From Azospirillum thermophilum (lineage in GTDB: Bacteria; Pseudomonadota; Alphaproteobacteria; Azospirillales; Azospirillaceae): DNA of 64,000 nt. The stretch is taken from positions 1 through 64,000 of the forward strand of contig NZ_CP029356.1 in assembly GCF_003130795.1 (NCBI RefSeq), given 5' to 3'. How positions within the stretch are numbered: the stretch's first letter is position 1; each line of letters starts with the position of its first letter. Of this stretch, positions 1 to 9,366 are shown in pieces. Made by a program: the position numbers and the translations under genes. The notes under the pieces were generated by a model. The model searched no databases. It saw only the letters and a list, made by a program, of their open reading frames with translations, and was not told the origin of the DNA.

Positions 1-26
1 GGCTCTAGCGGACGGGATTGGTCAGT

Positions 27-705
27 TCAGTCCGGCTCGTCCAGAAGCCGGGCGATGTAGCGTCCGATGGCCTGTTGCAGCACGCCCGTCGATGCGGCAT
101 CGAGCGCCAGCACGATGCGGCCGCCGACGTCCAGGCTCTCCACCCGGAAGGCGACATGGAAGAGGATCACCGGCGGCGAGGCTCCGGACGGAATGCCGCA
201 GGTCTGCAGGAGGTCGGCCGCCCCTCCCCTGGTCACCGCCGGCAGGGCGGTCTGGATGGTGCTGCCGAGCAGGTTGGCGATCCGGGCAAGTGCGCTGTTC
301 AGCACGATGTTGCCGATTTCCGCCAGCCCCTCCTCCTCCATCTCCGCCGCGTCCTCCGCCGGGATGCCGGGCGGCAGCGAGGCGCGGACGAGCGGCAGGC
401 TGCCCGCGGCGGGAAAGACGAGCAGGGCGGTACCCTGGAAGACGCCGCCGAGCCCCTCCGCAATTCCGACCAGCGGGCCGGGAAGCGCCGACTCGAGGGC
501 GGCGGCCAGATGGTCCGGCGCCACGAGTTCCACCGTCGGCACCGACAGCGAGACGAGGCCGTGCACCATGCGGCTGAGCGCGGTGGAGGGCGGTGGCGAT
601 CCCGATGTTGCCGAGTTCGGTCAGCGCGTCACGCTCCAGCTCGCTCAGCTCGAGCCCCGGCCGGCTGGAACCGGAAGCGCCGGTCTCGGTGGGGCCGTCG
701 CCCAT
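27..705 (-). CDS. cheC: CheC-like chemotaxis phosphatase, frame broken once
   Basis: CheC-family proteins dephosphorylate CheY-P. The C-terminal 180 residues are open from 569 downward. A second frame upstream supplies the N-terminus, starting at the ATG at 705, with the family motif ELGNIG (E-L-G-N-I-G just before the break). Removing one C from the run opposite 588-590 joins the frames as GNIGIATASTALSRM, which aligns with the CheC pattern GNIGxGNAATALS without a gap. The second helix motif, EIGNIVLNSALA, is in the C-terminal half. The CheY-like gene lies immediately upstream on the same strand, 20 bases away, which fits a phosphatase-substrate pair. The break is probably a one-base sequence error; a true frameshift is the alternative. 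Confidence 0.75.
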
Positions 706-725
706 GAGCAGCCCCCGGCCGGCGG

Positions 726-1112
726 TCAAGACCGTGAAGCGCGGCGGCGCGGCAGGGCCGCAGCGGCGAGGAACCGGGCCACCTGCTCCTCGTCCAGCGG
801 CTTGGGCAGGAAGGCGGCGCCCAGCGCCCGGATGCCGGAAACCACCGACTCCTGGCCGTTGGCGGTGATGATCCCCATCTGCACGTCGGGTTTCCGGGCG
901 CGCAGCTTCTCCGCGACTTCCAGGCCGTTGTCCCCCGGCATGTTGAAGTCGATGATCGCAACATCGACCGTGTTCTCGCCCAACTTGGCGAAAAGCTCAT
1001 CGCCGTTCGCCGCTTCCATTACCGACCATTCCGGCTGATGCCGTAGAACCAGTGACCGGACATGCATGCGAGACAGTTTGCTGTCATCCACCACTATTAC
1101 GGTCTTACTCAC
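726..1112 (-). CDS. CheY-like single-domain response regulator
   Basis: A 128-residue protein made only of a receiver domain. The acidic pocket is D9/D10, the phosphoacceptor is D55 in DVAIIDFNMPG, the conserved threonine is T83 and the lysine is K104 in FLPKPL. There is no output domain, so it should act by protein contact, as CheY does. The CheC-like gene follows on the same strand, so it is the likely phosphatase for this regulator. The start is the ATG at 1112. The role (flagellar switching or another target) cannot be told from sequence. Confidence 0.85.
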   Translation of the reverse strand: MSKTVIVVDDSKLSRMHVRSLVLRHQPEWSVMEAANGDELFAKLGENTVDVAIIDFNMPGDNGLEVAEKLRARKPDVQMGIITANGQESVVSGIRALGAAFLPKPLDEEQVARFLAAAALPRRRASRS

Positions 1113-1239
1113 GATATATGCCTTCCGGAGGTGGCCAGCAGATGATTTCGTGGATTATACAGGGTGGATCGCACCAATCCAGACGCTATTGTCAGATCTT
1201 CCCTTCAGACCGGCGTTCCGTTGCCGGTACCGCGAACGG

Positions 1240-1273
1240 AAAACGCCTTTCCGGTGGTGTGCCGGAAAGGCGT
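1240..1273 (-). terminator. Intrinsic terminator of the met operon
   Basis: A perfect 12-bp inverted repeat (ACGCCTTTCCGG / CCGGAAAGGCGT, 1243-1273, 7-base loop) lies 35 bases past the metQ stop. On the minus strand it is followed by TTTT. It should end the metQ-metN-metI-metQ transcript before the chey-like gene. Confidence 0.8.
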
Positions 1274-1307
1274 CTCACGGGCCGAAACGATGGAAGACCG
1301 GGATTGG

Positions 1308-2099
1308 TTACCAGGCCGGAACCACCGCGTTCTTGAACTTCTCGCCGATGAAGCGCTTGACCTCGTCGTTCTGGTAGGCCTTCACCAGCTTGGCGACCCA
1401 CGGCTTGCCCTGGTCGGCCTTGCGGACGACGATGATGTTGGCGTAGGGGCTCTCCGCCGCCTCGCGGGCGATGGCGTCCTTCGCCGGATCCAGGCCGGCC
1501 TCGATCGCGTAGTTGGTGTTGATCGCCGCCACCGTCACGTCGTCCAGCGAGCGGGGAAGCTGGGCGGCGTCCAGCTCGACCACCTGCAGCTTCTTCGGAT
1601 TCTCCACGATGTCGATGGGCGACGCCTTCAGCCCGGCATCCGGACGCAGCTTGATCAGCCCCTTGGACTGCAGCAGCAGCAGGACGCGGCCGCCGTTGGT
1701 CGGGTCGTTGGGGATGGCGACCTTGGCGCCCGGCTTCAGCTCGTCAAGGCTCTTCACCGTCTTGGAATAGATGCCGATCGGGAAGACCACCGTCTTGGCG
1801 ACGCTGACCAGGTCATAGCCGCGGTCCTTCACCTGGTTGTCCAGGTAAGGCTGGTGCTGGAAGGAGTTGGCGTCGAGATCGCCCTGCGACAGCGCCTGGT
1901 TCGGGATGACGTAGTCGGAGAACTCGAGGACCTGGAGGTCCAGCCCGTCCTTGGCGGCGATGGGCTTCACCACCTCCAGGATCTGGGCGTGCGGGCCGGG
2001 GGTGACGCCGATCTTGATGGTCTCGGCGGACGCCCCGAAGGCCATCGCCAGGGTCGCGGCACCGGCGAGCAGGGTCGCCAGCGAACGGATACGCAGCAT
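1308..2099 (-). CDS. metQ: Methionine ABC transporter substrate-binding protein (copy 1)
   Basis: MetQ/NlpA family periplasmic protein that delivers methionine (D or L) to MetNI. The start is set at the ATG at 2099, with AGAGGA about 8 bases upstream. A signal peptide covers roughly residues 1-25 and ends in ASA, with no lipobox cysteine, so a soluble periplasmic protein is expected rather than a lipoprotein. Family signatures are KIGVTPGPHAQIL after cleavage, the segment DANSFQHQPYLDNQ, and IPNDPTNGGRVL in the binding cleft. It is the last gene of the met operon, directly after metI. A second, clearly homologous metQ opens the same operon, so this transporter has two binding proteins. Confidence 0.92.
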   Translation of the reverse strand: MLRIRSLATLLAGAATLAMAFGASAETIKIGVTPGPHAQILEVVKPIAAKDGLDLQVLEFSDYVIPNQALSQGDLDANSFQHQPYLDNQVKDRGYDLVSVAKTVVFPIGIYSKTVKSLDELKPGAKVAIPNDPTNGGRVLLLLQSKGLIKLRPDAGLKASPIDIVENPKKLQVVELDAAQLPRSLDDVTVAAINTNYAIEAGLDPAKDAIAREAAESPYANIIVVRKADQGKPWVAKLVKAYQNDEVKRFIGEKFKNAVVPAW

Positions 2100-2121
2100 C
2101 TCCAAATCCTCTTTATCGTTC

Positions 2122-2790
2122 TTAACGCTTCAGGTTTCGCTTGTTGACCCGCTGGGCGATCCAGTCGCCGGTCGACTGCACGATCTGCACCAGCACGATC
2201 AGGACGACCACGACGGCCAGCATCACTTCGGGCAGGAAGCGCTGATAGCCATAGCGGATGCCGAGGTCGCCCAGACCGCCGCCGCCGACCGCGCCGACCA
2301 TGGCGGAGTAGCCGATCAGGCTGACGGCCGACAGGGTCAGGCCCATGACGATCGCCGGCAGGGCTTCGGGCAGAAGCACCTTGCGCACGATCTGGAAGGG
2401 GGTGGCGCCCATCGCCTGCGCCGCCTCGATCAGCCCCCGGTCCACCTCGCGGATCGCGTTCTCCACGATGCGGGCGATGAAGGGGGCCGCCGCCACCGTC
2501 AGCGGCACGATCGCCGCCGTGGTGCCGATGGAGGTGCCGGCGATCAGCCGCGTGAAGGGGATGATCGCCACCACCAGGATGATGAAGGGGGTCGAGCGCG
2601 TCATGTTGACGATCGCGCCGACGATCCGGTTGAAGACGAGGTTCTGCAGAAGCTCCCCCCGCCCGGTGACCGCCAGCAGCACGCCGATCGGCAGCCCGAT
2701 CACCGTGCCAAGCGCGCCCGACACCGCCACCATGTGCAGCGTGTCGAGCAGAGCCTTAAACAGCAGCTCGTAGATCTGCGGGGAGAGCAT
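2122..2790 (-). CDS. metI: Methionine ABC transporter permease
   Basis: MetI forms the inner-membrane channel of the MetNIQ importer. The 222 residues are the usual length for the family. About five hydrophobic segments are visible (roughly 20-42, 58-80, 90-110, 145-170, 188-208). The cytoplasmic EAA loop that contacts the ATPase begins at E122 ([11 protein letters not shown]). The start ATG at 2790 lies 35 bases inside the 3' end of metN, so the two are likely translationally coupled. Confidence 0.93.
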   Translation of the reverse strand: MLSPQIYELLFKALLDTLHMVAVSGALGTVIGLPIGVLLAVTGRGELLQNLVFNRIVGAIVNMTRSTPFIILVVAIIPFTRLIAGTSIGTTAAIVPLTVAAAPFIARIVENAIREVDRGLIEAAQAMGATPFQIVRKVLLPEALPAIVMGLTLSAVSLIGYSAMVGAVGGGGLGDLGIRYGYQRFLPEVMLAVVVVLIVLVQIVQSTGDWIAQRVNKRNLKR

Positions 2791-3819
2791 GGCCCAGAAC
2801 CTCGACGCCCAGATTGTTGACTTTCAGAAGGCTGATGGCGGCCTCGACCGCCTGCGCGTCGCCCAGCGCCTCGACCACCAGCGTGCCGAAGGGGGCGCCC
2901 TGGATCTCGTCGATCTGGCCGTGCCAGATGTTCAGGTCCAGGTTCAGCTTGCGGCTGATCGCGCTGATCACCGGGCTCGTCGCCTTCTCGCCGGTGAAGG
3001 TGATGCGCAGCACGGGGGTCGATCCCGCCGCGGGGCTTGGCGCCAGACGCGCCTTCAGCGAGTCCGGAATGCCGCGGTTGATCACCGGATCGACGAAGCT
3101 GCGGGTGGTCGGATGCTTCGGGTGGGCGAAGATGTCGAAGACCGGCCCCTGTTCGATGATGTGGCCGTTCTCCATCACCGCCACCTTGTGGCAGATCTCC
3201 TTGATCACCGCGATCTCGTGGGTGATCAGCACGATGGTCAGGCCGAGCTGCCGGTTGATGTCCCCCAGCAGGTGCAGGATCTGCTCCGTCGTCTCCGGAT
3301 CGAGGGCCGAGGTGGCCTCGTCCGACAGCAGCACCTTCGGCTTGCTGGCCAGCGCTCGGGCGATGCCGACGCGCTGCTTCTGGCCGCCGGACAGCTCGGC
3401 CGGATAGCGGTCGCGCTTGTCCGCCAGCCCGACGAGGCTCAGCAGGGGCTCGACCGTCGCGCGGATCTCCGCCTTCGGCGTGCCGGCCAGTTCCAGCGGG
3501 AAGGCGACGTTGTCGAAGACGGTGCGCGAGGACAGCAGGTTGAAGTGCTGGAAGATCATGCCGATGGAGCGGCGCTCCCGCCGCAGATCGGCGGCGGACA
3601 GCGTGGTCATGTCGACGCCGTCCACCAGCACCCGGCCGCCGGTCGGCCGTTCCAGCAGGTTGATGGTGCGCAGCAGGGTGGATTTTCCGGCGCCGGAGCG
3701 GCCGATGATCCCGAAGATCTCCCCCGCCCGATGGCCAGATCGATCTCGGCCATCGCCTGCACCGGGGCGCCCGACCCGCGGGCGGGATAGATCTTCTGTG
3801 CTTTCTCAAGAGTAATCAT
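2756..3819 (-). CDS. metN: Methionine ABC transporter ATPase, frame broken once
   Basis: MetN powers methionine uptake. The first 30 or so residues ([15 protein letters not shown]... AIGRG) are read from the ATG at 3819. The rest is in another frame. Adding one G to the five-G run opposite 3721-3725 restores [17 protein letters not shown], which contains the Walker A motif. Downstream are the Q-loop (FQHFNLL), the signature LSGGQKQR and Walker [13 protein letters not shown]. The C-terminal 75 residues form the NIL regulatory domain typical of MetN, which in Escherichia coli binds methionine and inhibits transport. Restored length is about 354 residues, normal for MetN. The break is most likely a homopolymer error, since every catalytic motif is intact. 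Confidence 0.88.
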
Positions 3820-3835
3820 GGTCGTCTAACCGTTC

Positions 3836-3855
3836 GGGGGCACCGCGGCGCCCCC
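3836..3855 (-). other. Short hairpin between metQ copy 2 and metN
   Basis: GGGGGC and GCCCCC (3836-3841, 3850-3855) can pair around an 8-base loop in the 45-base gap. There is no T-run. It may stabilise the upstream metQ message, so that the binding protein is made in excess of the ATPase; that role is inference. Confidence 0.4.
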
Positions 3856-3864
3856 AACCCTCCT

Positions 3865-4662
3865 TTACCAGGTCGGAACGATGGTGCCGTTGAAGCGCGT
3901 TTCAATAAACTGGCGCACCTCGGGCGACCGGTACAGAGCGATGAAGCGCTTGATCGTCGGATCCTCCGCACGGTCGCGCCGCACCGCCCAGACCAGATGC
4001 CATTTCGACTGGTCGTCCTCCAACTTCAAAGCGGTCTTGGGGTTCAGCCCTGCGAGAACCGCATAGTTGAGCGTGATGACCGAGGCGTCGACGTCGTCGA
4101 GCGAGCGGGGAAGCTGGGCGGCGTCCAGCTCGACGAACCTCAGCTTCTTCGGATTCCGCACCACGTCGGCGATGGTGGCGTTCAGCCCCACCCCGTCCTT
4201 CAGCCCGATCAGCCCGGCGTCGGCCAGCAGGAACAGGGCGCGGGCGCCGTTGGTCGGGTCGTTGGGGATGGAGACCGACGCCCCCTCCTTCAGGTCGGCC
4301 AGCGACTGCAGCTTCTTGGCATAGACGCCCATCGGCACGACGACGCTCTTGGCGACCGGCACGATGTCGTAGCCGCGCTGCCTGATCTGGTTGTCGAGGA
4401 AGGGCTGGTGCTGGAAGTTGTTGGCGTCGATGTCGCCGGCCTGCAGGGCCGCGTTGGGCATGTTCCAATCGGTGAACTCGATCACCTTCGCCTCGATCCC
4501 CTCCTTGGCGGCGAGCTTGGCGGTGAACTCCAGGATCTCGCCGTAGGGGCCGGCGGAGACGCCGAGCTTCAGCGGTTCGGCAAGGGCGGGAACGGCGGCG
4601 AACAGCAGGGCGGAGAGGGTGGCGCCCGTCAGGAAACGCTTCACGGCAGTGGTCCTCGGCAT
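3865..4662 (-). CDS. metQ: Methionine ABC transporter substrate-binding protein (copy 2)
   Basis: A second MetQ/NlpA-family periplasmic binding protein. It shares with the downstream copy the segments DANNFQHQPFLDNQ, IPNDPTNGARAL and ELDAAQLPRSLDDV. The signal peptide is roughly residues 7-28, ending in ALA, with no lipobox. The ATG at 4662 lacks a clear ribosome site. A GTG at 4644 has GAGGA 8 bases upstream and begins the signal peptide directly (VKRFLTG), so it may be the true start. It is the first gene of metQ-metN-metI-metQ. The two copies may differ in ligand preference (D- or L-methionine or sulfoxide); nothing in the sequence decides this. Confidence 0.9.
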   Translation of the reverse strand: MPRTTAVKRFLTGATLSALLFAAVPALAEPLKLGVSAGPYGEILEFTAKLAAKEGIEAKVIEFTDWNMPNAALQAGDIDANNFQHQPFLDNQIRQRGYDIVPVAKSVVVPMGVYAKKLQSLADLKEGASVSIPNDPTNGARALFLLADAGLIGLKDGVGLNATIADVVRNPKKLRFVELDAAQLPRSLDDVDASVITLNYAVLAGLNPKTALKLEDDQSKWHLVWAVRRDRAEDPTIKRFIALYRSPEVRQFIETRFNGTIVPTW

Positions 4663-4713
4663 GAATGGAGCGGTCGGCGAATGTCGGAGACGAATAGGGG
4701 CCCGGACGGATGA

Positions 4714-4911
4714 TCAGCGGCGGTGGTTGGGCAGCCGCTTGTAATGAAGCTGGGCGGCGCGCTCCGCCTGCCCGACATTCCGGAAAACCCGGCGGTCGAG
4801 GTCACGGAAGGCCCAGTCGGAGACGAAGAAGGTGAAGGCGCCGCGGTCGGCGACGACGATGCCGGCGGACCGGCCCTGCACTTCGATGGCGTACGCGTTG
4901 GCGTTGGTCAT
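4714..4911 (-). CDS. Small protein of unknown function
   Basis: 65 residues starting at the ATG at 4911, chosen because GGGGGAGAG lies about 6 bases upstream. The open frame reaches much further up (to 5166), but that part has biased, arginine-rich composition and no ribosome site. The protein starts MTNANAYAIEVQ and ends with a basic tail (LHYKRLPNHRR). No signal peptide or membrane segment is present, and I recognise no family. It lies 51 bases upstream of the met operon on the same strand and could share its transcript. Confidence 0.55.
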   Translation of the reverse strand: MTNANAYAIEVQGRSAGIVVADRGAFTFFVSDWAFRDLDRRVFRNVGQAERAAQLHYKRLPNHRR

Positions 4912-5355
4912 GACAAACTCTCCCCCGACCCGCTGCGGCGCAAGTCCCAGGGCGGCGCGGGTCGATCGACTGCGGATGGAATGGGTGCGGCGGCCGGTCA
5001 GGCGCAGCGACAACACATTCGGGCGGCCGGGGAACGGCGGGCCGATATCCGCTGGATCGGGGGAGTGGTCTTGAGGTCGAACATTCCGGTCACTCCTGTC
5101 GAAGGTCCACGACCGGCATCGTGGCGCTTTAGCGTTTGGTGACGCGGCGCAAGCTGCTGCGTTCAAATTGCCGCGGGATGCCCCCTTGGGCGTCCGGAGA
5201 CTTTTCTACGACAGGGGTGGACAATGCGTCAAGGGTAAAAACGCAAAATCGAATGTGCAAATCACTATTTCACATCTTACAAATGTTTTTTGTGCAGCAA
5301 GCCCGTTCCCCGCTTCCGGGCAGAGGCGGGGAGCGGGGACGGCGCCCGGGCCGCC
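4912..5355. other. Intergenic region, 444 bases
   Basis: No convincing gene. The stretch 5235-5300 is much richer in A and T than its surroundings and would suit a promoter reading toward the small gene at 4911 and the met operon. I looked for a SAM-type riboswitch upstream of the met genes and saw none. A weak GC hairpin (CCCCGC / GCGGGG) sits near 5308-5335. Confidence 0.4.
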
Positions 5356-5628
5356 CTAAATCTCGTTGCCGGGGCTGCCCGTCCGGGCTGTGCCCTTGTC
5401 GTGGCTGTCGGGATCCCAGTCGTCGGCATAGGGCTTGCCATCCGGCGTGGTCGCCCTGACGGCACGACCCTCGGCCTCGGCCTTCAGGCGCTCGGAGCTT
5501 CCGACCGGCGTCGCGTCGCCCCGGCCGGACAGGTCGCCGTTGCGCTCTGCCCGGGTCTCGTCGATTCCCTGCCCCCGCATGGAGGGAGAGGACGGCTGGT
5601 CCGAGGTCTTGCGGTTCTCGTGCGGCAT
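5356..5628 (-). CDS. Small hydrophilic protein of unknown function
   Basis: 90 residues from the ATG at 5628, which has a strong AGGAGGG site 6 bases upstream. The protein is highly polar, rich in D, E, R, G, S and T, and has no cysteine, signal peptide or hydrophobic segment, so it is probably intrinsically disordered. Motifs such as AVRATTPDGKPYADDWDPDSHDKG are conserved-looking but I recognise no family. It is divergent from another small polar protein starting at 5762, with 133 bases between. Composition resembles stress or desiccation-related small proteins; that is inference only. Confidence 0.6.
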   Translation of the reverse strand: MPHENRKTSDQPSSPSMRGQGIDETRAERNGDLSGRGDATPVGSSERLKAEAEGRAVRATTPDGKPYADDWDPDSHDKGTARTGSPGNEI

Positions 5629-5761
5629 GGTTGCCCTCCTGGTGTCTGGCTCTGCACCGCCAACCGCGCCCTGCCGGACCGGTTCCCCGGAAACCGCCCC
5701 GGAACCGCCGGGAGGACGCCGTGTTGGATCGGTCATCCCAATGCGGCAGGAGATCATCGCC

Positions 5762-6100
5762 ATGGCCGATCCCGACGCGAGCAAGACGGACCAGGACCGC
5801 ATCGACCCGCAGAACCTGGAGGCGACCCGGGACCGTCTGGCGCAGGCGGACAGCTCCCGCTCCCCGGACTCTGCCGGAACCGGAACCGGCAGCGGCGGCG
5901 CGGGTCCGGTGGAGCGCGGTCCCGCCGATACGGCCCGTCAGGCCGGCGGCACCGCCGACACGCCCGCGCCGACGGGCGGCGGGCGCGGACCGGCGTCCGG
6001 GCTGCAACCGGGCGGCATGACGCCCAGGACCGGGGCCGGCGGCACCGGCGAGGCGACGGGAGGCATGGATACGCCCGGCGGACCGGCGCCGAAGCGGTGA
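5762..6100 (+). CDS. Small disordered glycine/proline-rich protein
   Basis: 112 residues from the ATG at 5762, preceded by AGGAGA with an 8-base gap. The first 35 residues are acidic and polar (MADPDASKTDQDRID...), the rest is low-complexity G, P, T and A. No signal peptide, membrane segment or known domain. The strong ribosome site and the polar N-terminus favour a real gene, but low-complexity GC-rich frames can stay open by chance. It is divergent from the similar polar protein at 5356-5628. Confidence 0.45.
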   Translation: MADPDASKTDQDRIDPQNLEATRDRLAQADSSRSPDSAGTGTGSGGAGPVERGPADTARQAGGTADTPAPTGGGRGPASGLQPGGMTPRTGAGGTGEATGGMDTPGGPAPKR

Positions 6101-6206
6101 TCCGCCCGATCGGACGGGCCGCACGGCAGAGATGCGCTGCTGAAGACGGTGACGGCGGCGCGGAATGTGCTATCTATCGCCGAGCGGTCCATCCGAGGAG
6201 AGAGTT

Positions 6207-6917
6207 TTGCCCGCCGACACCAGTGCCCTTGGCGCTTCCGCCGGTCGCTCGACGCCCGACGACCAGCTGGTGCTTGCCTTGCCCAAGGGCCGCATTCTGA
6301 AGGAGCTGCGTCCGCTGCTGACCCATGCCGGCATCGAGCCGGAAGCGGCCTTCGACGACGACAACAGCCGGCTCCTGCGCTTCGCCACGAACGTCCCGAA
6401 CCTCAGCATCATCCGCGTCCGCTCCTTCGACGTGGCGACCTTCGTCGCGTTCGGTGCCGCCCATCTCGGCGTGGCGGGCAACGACGTGCTGATGGAGTTC
6501 GACTATCCCGAGATTTACTCCCCGCTCGACCTCGGCATCGGCGCCTGCCGCCTGTCGGTGGCCGAGCCGGCGGACATGATCGAGGGGGACGACCCGACGC
6601 GGTGGAGCCATGTGCGCGTGGCGACCAAATACCCGGAAGTGACCCGCCGGCATTTCGCGGCCCGCGGCGTGCAGGCGGAATGCGTGAAGCTGAACGGCGC
6701 CATGGAGCTCGCCCCGACGCTCGGCCTGTGCCGGCGCATCGTCGACCTGGTGTCCACCGGTTCCACCTTGAAGGCGAACGGGCTGGTGGAGGTCGAGCAT
6801 ATCGCCGACGTGACCTCGCGCCTGATCGTCAACCGGACCGCCTTCAAGACGCGGCCCGACGAAATCTCTTACTGGATCGACCGGTTCCGGGAGGCCGTGA
6901 ATGCCCGCAAGGCTTGA
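6207..6917 (+). CDS. hisG: ATP phosphoribosyltransferase, short form
   Basis: Catalyses the first step of histidine synthesis, ATP + PRPP to phosphoribosyl-ATP. The 236-residue length and lack of a C-terminal ACT-like domain mark the short HisG(S) form, which needs HisZ as regulatory partner; hisZ is not in this window. Visible motifs are [12 protein letters not shown] near the N-terminus and the PRPP loop [14 protein letters not shown] near residues 170-183. I chose a TTG start at 6207 because GAGGAGAGAG lies just upstream; an earlier in-frame start at 6165 has no such site. The gene overlaps hisD by 17 bases, which argues for coupled translation. Confidence 0.93.
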   Translation: MPADTSALGASAGRSTPDDQLVLALPKGRILKELRPLLTHAGIEPEAAFDDDNSRLLRFATNVPNLSIIRVRSFDVATFVAFGAAHLGVAGNDVLMEFDYPEIYSPLDLGIGACRLSVAEPADMIEGDDPTRWSHVRVATKYPEVTRRHFAARGVQAECVKLNGAMELAPTLGLCRRIVDLVSTGSTLKANGLVEVEHIADVTSRLIVNRTAFKTRPDEISYWIDRFREAVNARKA

Positions 6918-8211
6918 TGCGACGAGCGCCGATTTCGCCGACCGCTTCGAAGGCCTGCTCCATGCCAAGCGGGAAGCCAGCGAGGACGTGCAGACCCTGG
7001 TCGCCGGCGTCATCGCCGAGGTCCGCGCCCGCGGCGACGCGGCGCTGATCGACTTCACCGCCCGCTGGGACCGCCAGACCCTGACGCCCGCCACCCTGCG
7101 CATCGGCGCCGCGGAGGTGGACGCGGCGACCGCTCAATGCGATCCGGAGACCCTGGCCGCCCTCGACCTCGCCGCGGCCCGCATCGAGGAGTTCCACCGC
7201 CGGCAGGTGCCGGAGGTGACCGACTACCGCGACGCGTCCGGCGTACGGCTCGGCGCCCGCTGGACCGCGGTCGGCGCGGTGGGCCTCTATGTTCCCGGCG
7301 GCACCGCCTCCTACCCCAGCTCGGTCCTGATGAACGCCCTGCCGGCCAAGGTCGCCGGGGTCGGGCGGGTGGTGATGGTCGTTCCGACCCCGGACGGACA
7401 GCTCAATCCGCTGGTGCTGGCGGCTGCCAAGCGCTGCGGCATCACCGAGATCTACCGGATCGGCGGAGCCCAGGCGGTGGCGGCTCTTGCTTACGGTACC
7501 GAAACGATCCGGCCCGTTGACAAGATCGTCGGGCCGGGCAACGCCTTCGTCGCGGCGGCCAAGCGGCTGGTCTACGGCACGGTGGGCATCGACAGCATCG
7601 CCGGCCCCTCGGAGATCCTGGTGGTCGCCGATGCGAAGAACGACCCGGCCTGGATCGCCATGGATCTGCTGTCGCAGGCGGAGCACGACACCTCGGCCCA
7701 GTCGATCCTGATCACCGACGACGACGCCTTCGCCGATGCCGTCGCCGCCGCGGTGGACCGGCATCTGGAGACGCTTCCCCGCGCGGCCATCGCCGGCCAG
7801 AGCTGGCGCGACCACGGCGCCATCGTCACTGTGCGCGACCTGCTGGCCGACGCCCCGGCGCTGGTCGACCGGCTGGCGCCGGAGCATCTGGAACTGGCGG
7901 TGGAGGATCCCGACGCCCTGGCGGCACGGGTGCGCAATGCCGGCGCCATCTTCCTCGGCCGCCACACGCCGGAAGCCATCGGCGATTATGTCGCAGGCCC
8001 CAATCACGTGCTGCCCACCGCGCGCAGCGCCCGCTTCTCCTCCGGCCTCAACGTGCTGGATTTCATGAAGCGGACGACCTTCGTCGGCTGCGACCCGGCG
8101 GGCATCCGGGCGATCGGGCCGGCCGCCGTCACGCTCGCCCGTGCGGAAGGGCTGGACGCGCACGCGCTGTCCGTGGCACTGCGTCTGTCGGCCGCCGGGA
8201 CGCAAACCTGA
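6901..8211 (+). CDS. hisD: Histidinol dehydrogenase
   Basis: Zinc enzyme that oxidises L-histidinol twice with NAD+ to give L-histidine. The 436-residue length is standard. The zinc ligands can be placed: Q259 and H262 in [12 protein letters not shown]362 in [11 protein letters not shown] and H421 in [10 protein letters not shown]. The first two match Escherichia coli numbering exactly, and the D-H spacing of 59 is also the same. Other family motifs are [16 protein letters not shown] and [13 protein letters not shown]. It overlaps hisG by 17 bases. The following UPF0262 gene starts 27 bases downstream. Confidence 0.97.
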   Translation: MPARLDATSADFADRFEGLLHAKREASEDVQTLVAGVIAEVRARGDAALIDFTARWDRQTLTPATLRIGAAEVDAATAQCDPETLAALDLAAARIEEFHRRQVPEVTDYRDASGVRLGARWTAVGAVGLYVPGGTASYPSSVLMNALPAKVAGVGRVVMVVPTPDGQLNPLVLAAAKRCGITEIYRIGGAQAVAALAYGTETIRPVDKIVGPGNAFVAAAKRLVYGTVGIDSIAGPSEILVVADAKNDPAWIAMDLLSQAEHDTSAQSILITDDDAFADAVAAAVDRHLETLPRAAIAGQSWRDHGAIVTVRDLLADAPALVDRLAPEHLELAVEDPDALAARVRNAGAIFLGRHTPEAIGDYVAGPNHVLPTARSARFSSGLNVLDFMKRTTFVGCDPAGIRAIGPAAVTLARAEGLDAHALSVALRLSAAGTQT

Positions 8212-8237
8212 CGGCAGGGATCGGGGGGAGGAGCCGC

Positions 8238-8720
8238 GTGGTCGCAAAGAACAACCGGCGCATCGTTCACGTCACGCTCGATGAGAAGACGGTCGTCCGG
8301 CGCAAGCCGGAGGTCGAGCACGAGCGCGCGGTCGCCATCTTCGACCTGCTCGAAGAGAACGAGTTCTGCCCCTGCGATCACGCCGATGCCGGCCCCTTCC
8401 ACCTGCACCTGTCGATCGAGGACAACAGGCTGGTCTTCGACATCCGGCGCGAGGATGACAGCCTGCTGGAGAAGGTGACGCTTCCGGTGACCGGCTTCCG
8501 GTCCATCGTGAAGGACTATTTCCTGATCTGCGAGAGCTACTACGCCGCCATCAAGCGGTCGACGCCCTCGCAGATCGAGGCCATCGACATGGGCCGCCGC
8601 GGCCTGCACAACGAGGGATCGGAGATGCTGCGCGATCGGCTGGCCGGCAAGGTGGAGATGGACCTGCAAACGGCAAGGCGGCTGTTCACGCTGATCTGCG
8701 TCCTGCATATCCGCGGTTGA
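8238..8720 (+). CDS. UPF0262 family protein
   Basis: 160 residues from a GTG at 8238, supported by GGGAGGAG 6 bases upstream. The pattern (N-terminal basic strand, VEHERAVAIFDLLEEN, a central HLHLSIEDNRLVFDI strand pair, C-terminal AGKVEMDLQTARRLFTLICVLHIRG) matches the UPF0262 family of alphaproteobacteria. The function is unknown. The family commonly sits between hisD and an LMW phosphatase-like gene, as here, so the gene order itself supports the call. It is cytosolic, with no signal peptide. Confidence 0.88.
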   Translation: MVAKNNRRIVHVTLDEKTVVRRKPEVEHERAVAIFDLLEENEFCPCDHADAGPFHLHLSIEDNRLVFDIRREDDSLLEKVTLPVTGFRSIVKDYFLICESYYAAIKRSTPSQIEAIDMGRRGLHNEGSEMLRDRLAGKVEMDLQTARRLFTLICVLHIRG

Positions 8721-8737
8721 GGGAGGCCGCGCGGCGC

Positions 8738-9199
8738 ATGGCCACGCTGACGCAGACCCTCCCGCTGACGAGCATCCTGTTCGCCTGCACCTACAACATG
8801 ATCCGCTCCCCCATGGCGGCGGCGATCATGCGCCATTTCCATGGCAGCAGGATCTACGTCGATTCGGTCGGCGTCCGCGAAGGGGACGAGGTCGACCCCT
8901 TCGCCGTCGCGGTGATGGAGGAGATCGGCATCGACCTGTCCCGCCACCGCTGCCGCACCTTCGAGGATCTGGAGGACACCAACTTCGACCTGATCGTCTC
9001 GCTGTCGCCGGAGGCCCACCACCGCGCCATCGAGATGACGCGCACCATGGCGTGCGACGTCGAGTTCTGGAACACCTTCGACCCCACGCTGGCGGACGGC
9101 AGCCGGGACGCCATGCTCGCCGCCTACCGCGAGGTGCGTGACGGGCTGCTGGCCAGGATCAAGGACCGCTTCCCCCTGACGCGCGGACCGACCGTCTGA
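8738..9199 (+). CDS. Low-molecular-weight phosphatase / arsenate reductase-like protein
   Basis: 153 residues from the ATG at 8738, chosen for the GGGAGG site 11 bases upstream; an upstream TTG at 8717 overlaps the previous stop. The P-loop of the LMW protein tyrosine phosphatase fold is visible as C17-T-Y-N-M-I-R23-S24 (CX5RS). The segment FWNTFDPTLADG carries the likely general-acid aspartate. The family includes tyrosine phosphatases and thioredoxin-type arsenate reductases. There is no ars gene nearby and the conserved position after hisD-UPF0262 points to a housekeeping role. Substrate unknown. Confidence 0.85.
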   Translation: MATLTQTLPLTSILFACTYNMIRSPMAAAIMRHFHGSRIYVDSVGVREGDEVDPFAVAVMEEIGIDLSRHRCRTFEDLEDTNFDLIVSLSPEAHHRAIEMTRTMACDVEFWNTFDPTLADGSRDAMLAAYREVRDGLLARIKDRFPLTRGPTV

Positions 9200-9366
9200 C
9201 CGCCGGCCATTCCATTACGGATGGTGCGGGTAAAAATTGAAATCTCTGCAACTATTTTGTCGCGTCGGCGTTCCCATCCAGTCGGGTCGGTGGTATTGAG
9301 CTGAATCAAGGAGGCCCGGGCTTCCCCCCTCTACAGTCCGGCAGACGCGTCGGAGAGCCTTGCAAG

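Noticed and set aside
4912..5355. Possible SAM riboswitch ahead of the methionine operon
   Set aside because: The region was read for the conserved SAM-I and SAM-II helices and none could be built; only a weak GC hairpin is present.
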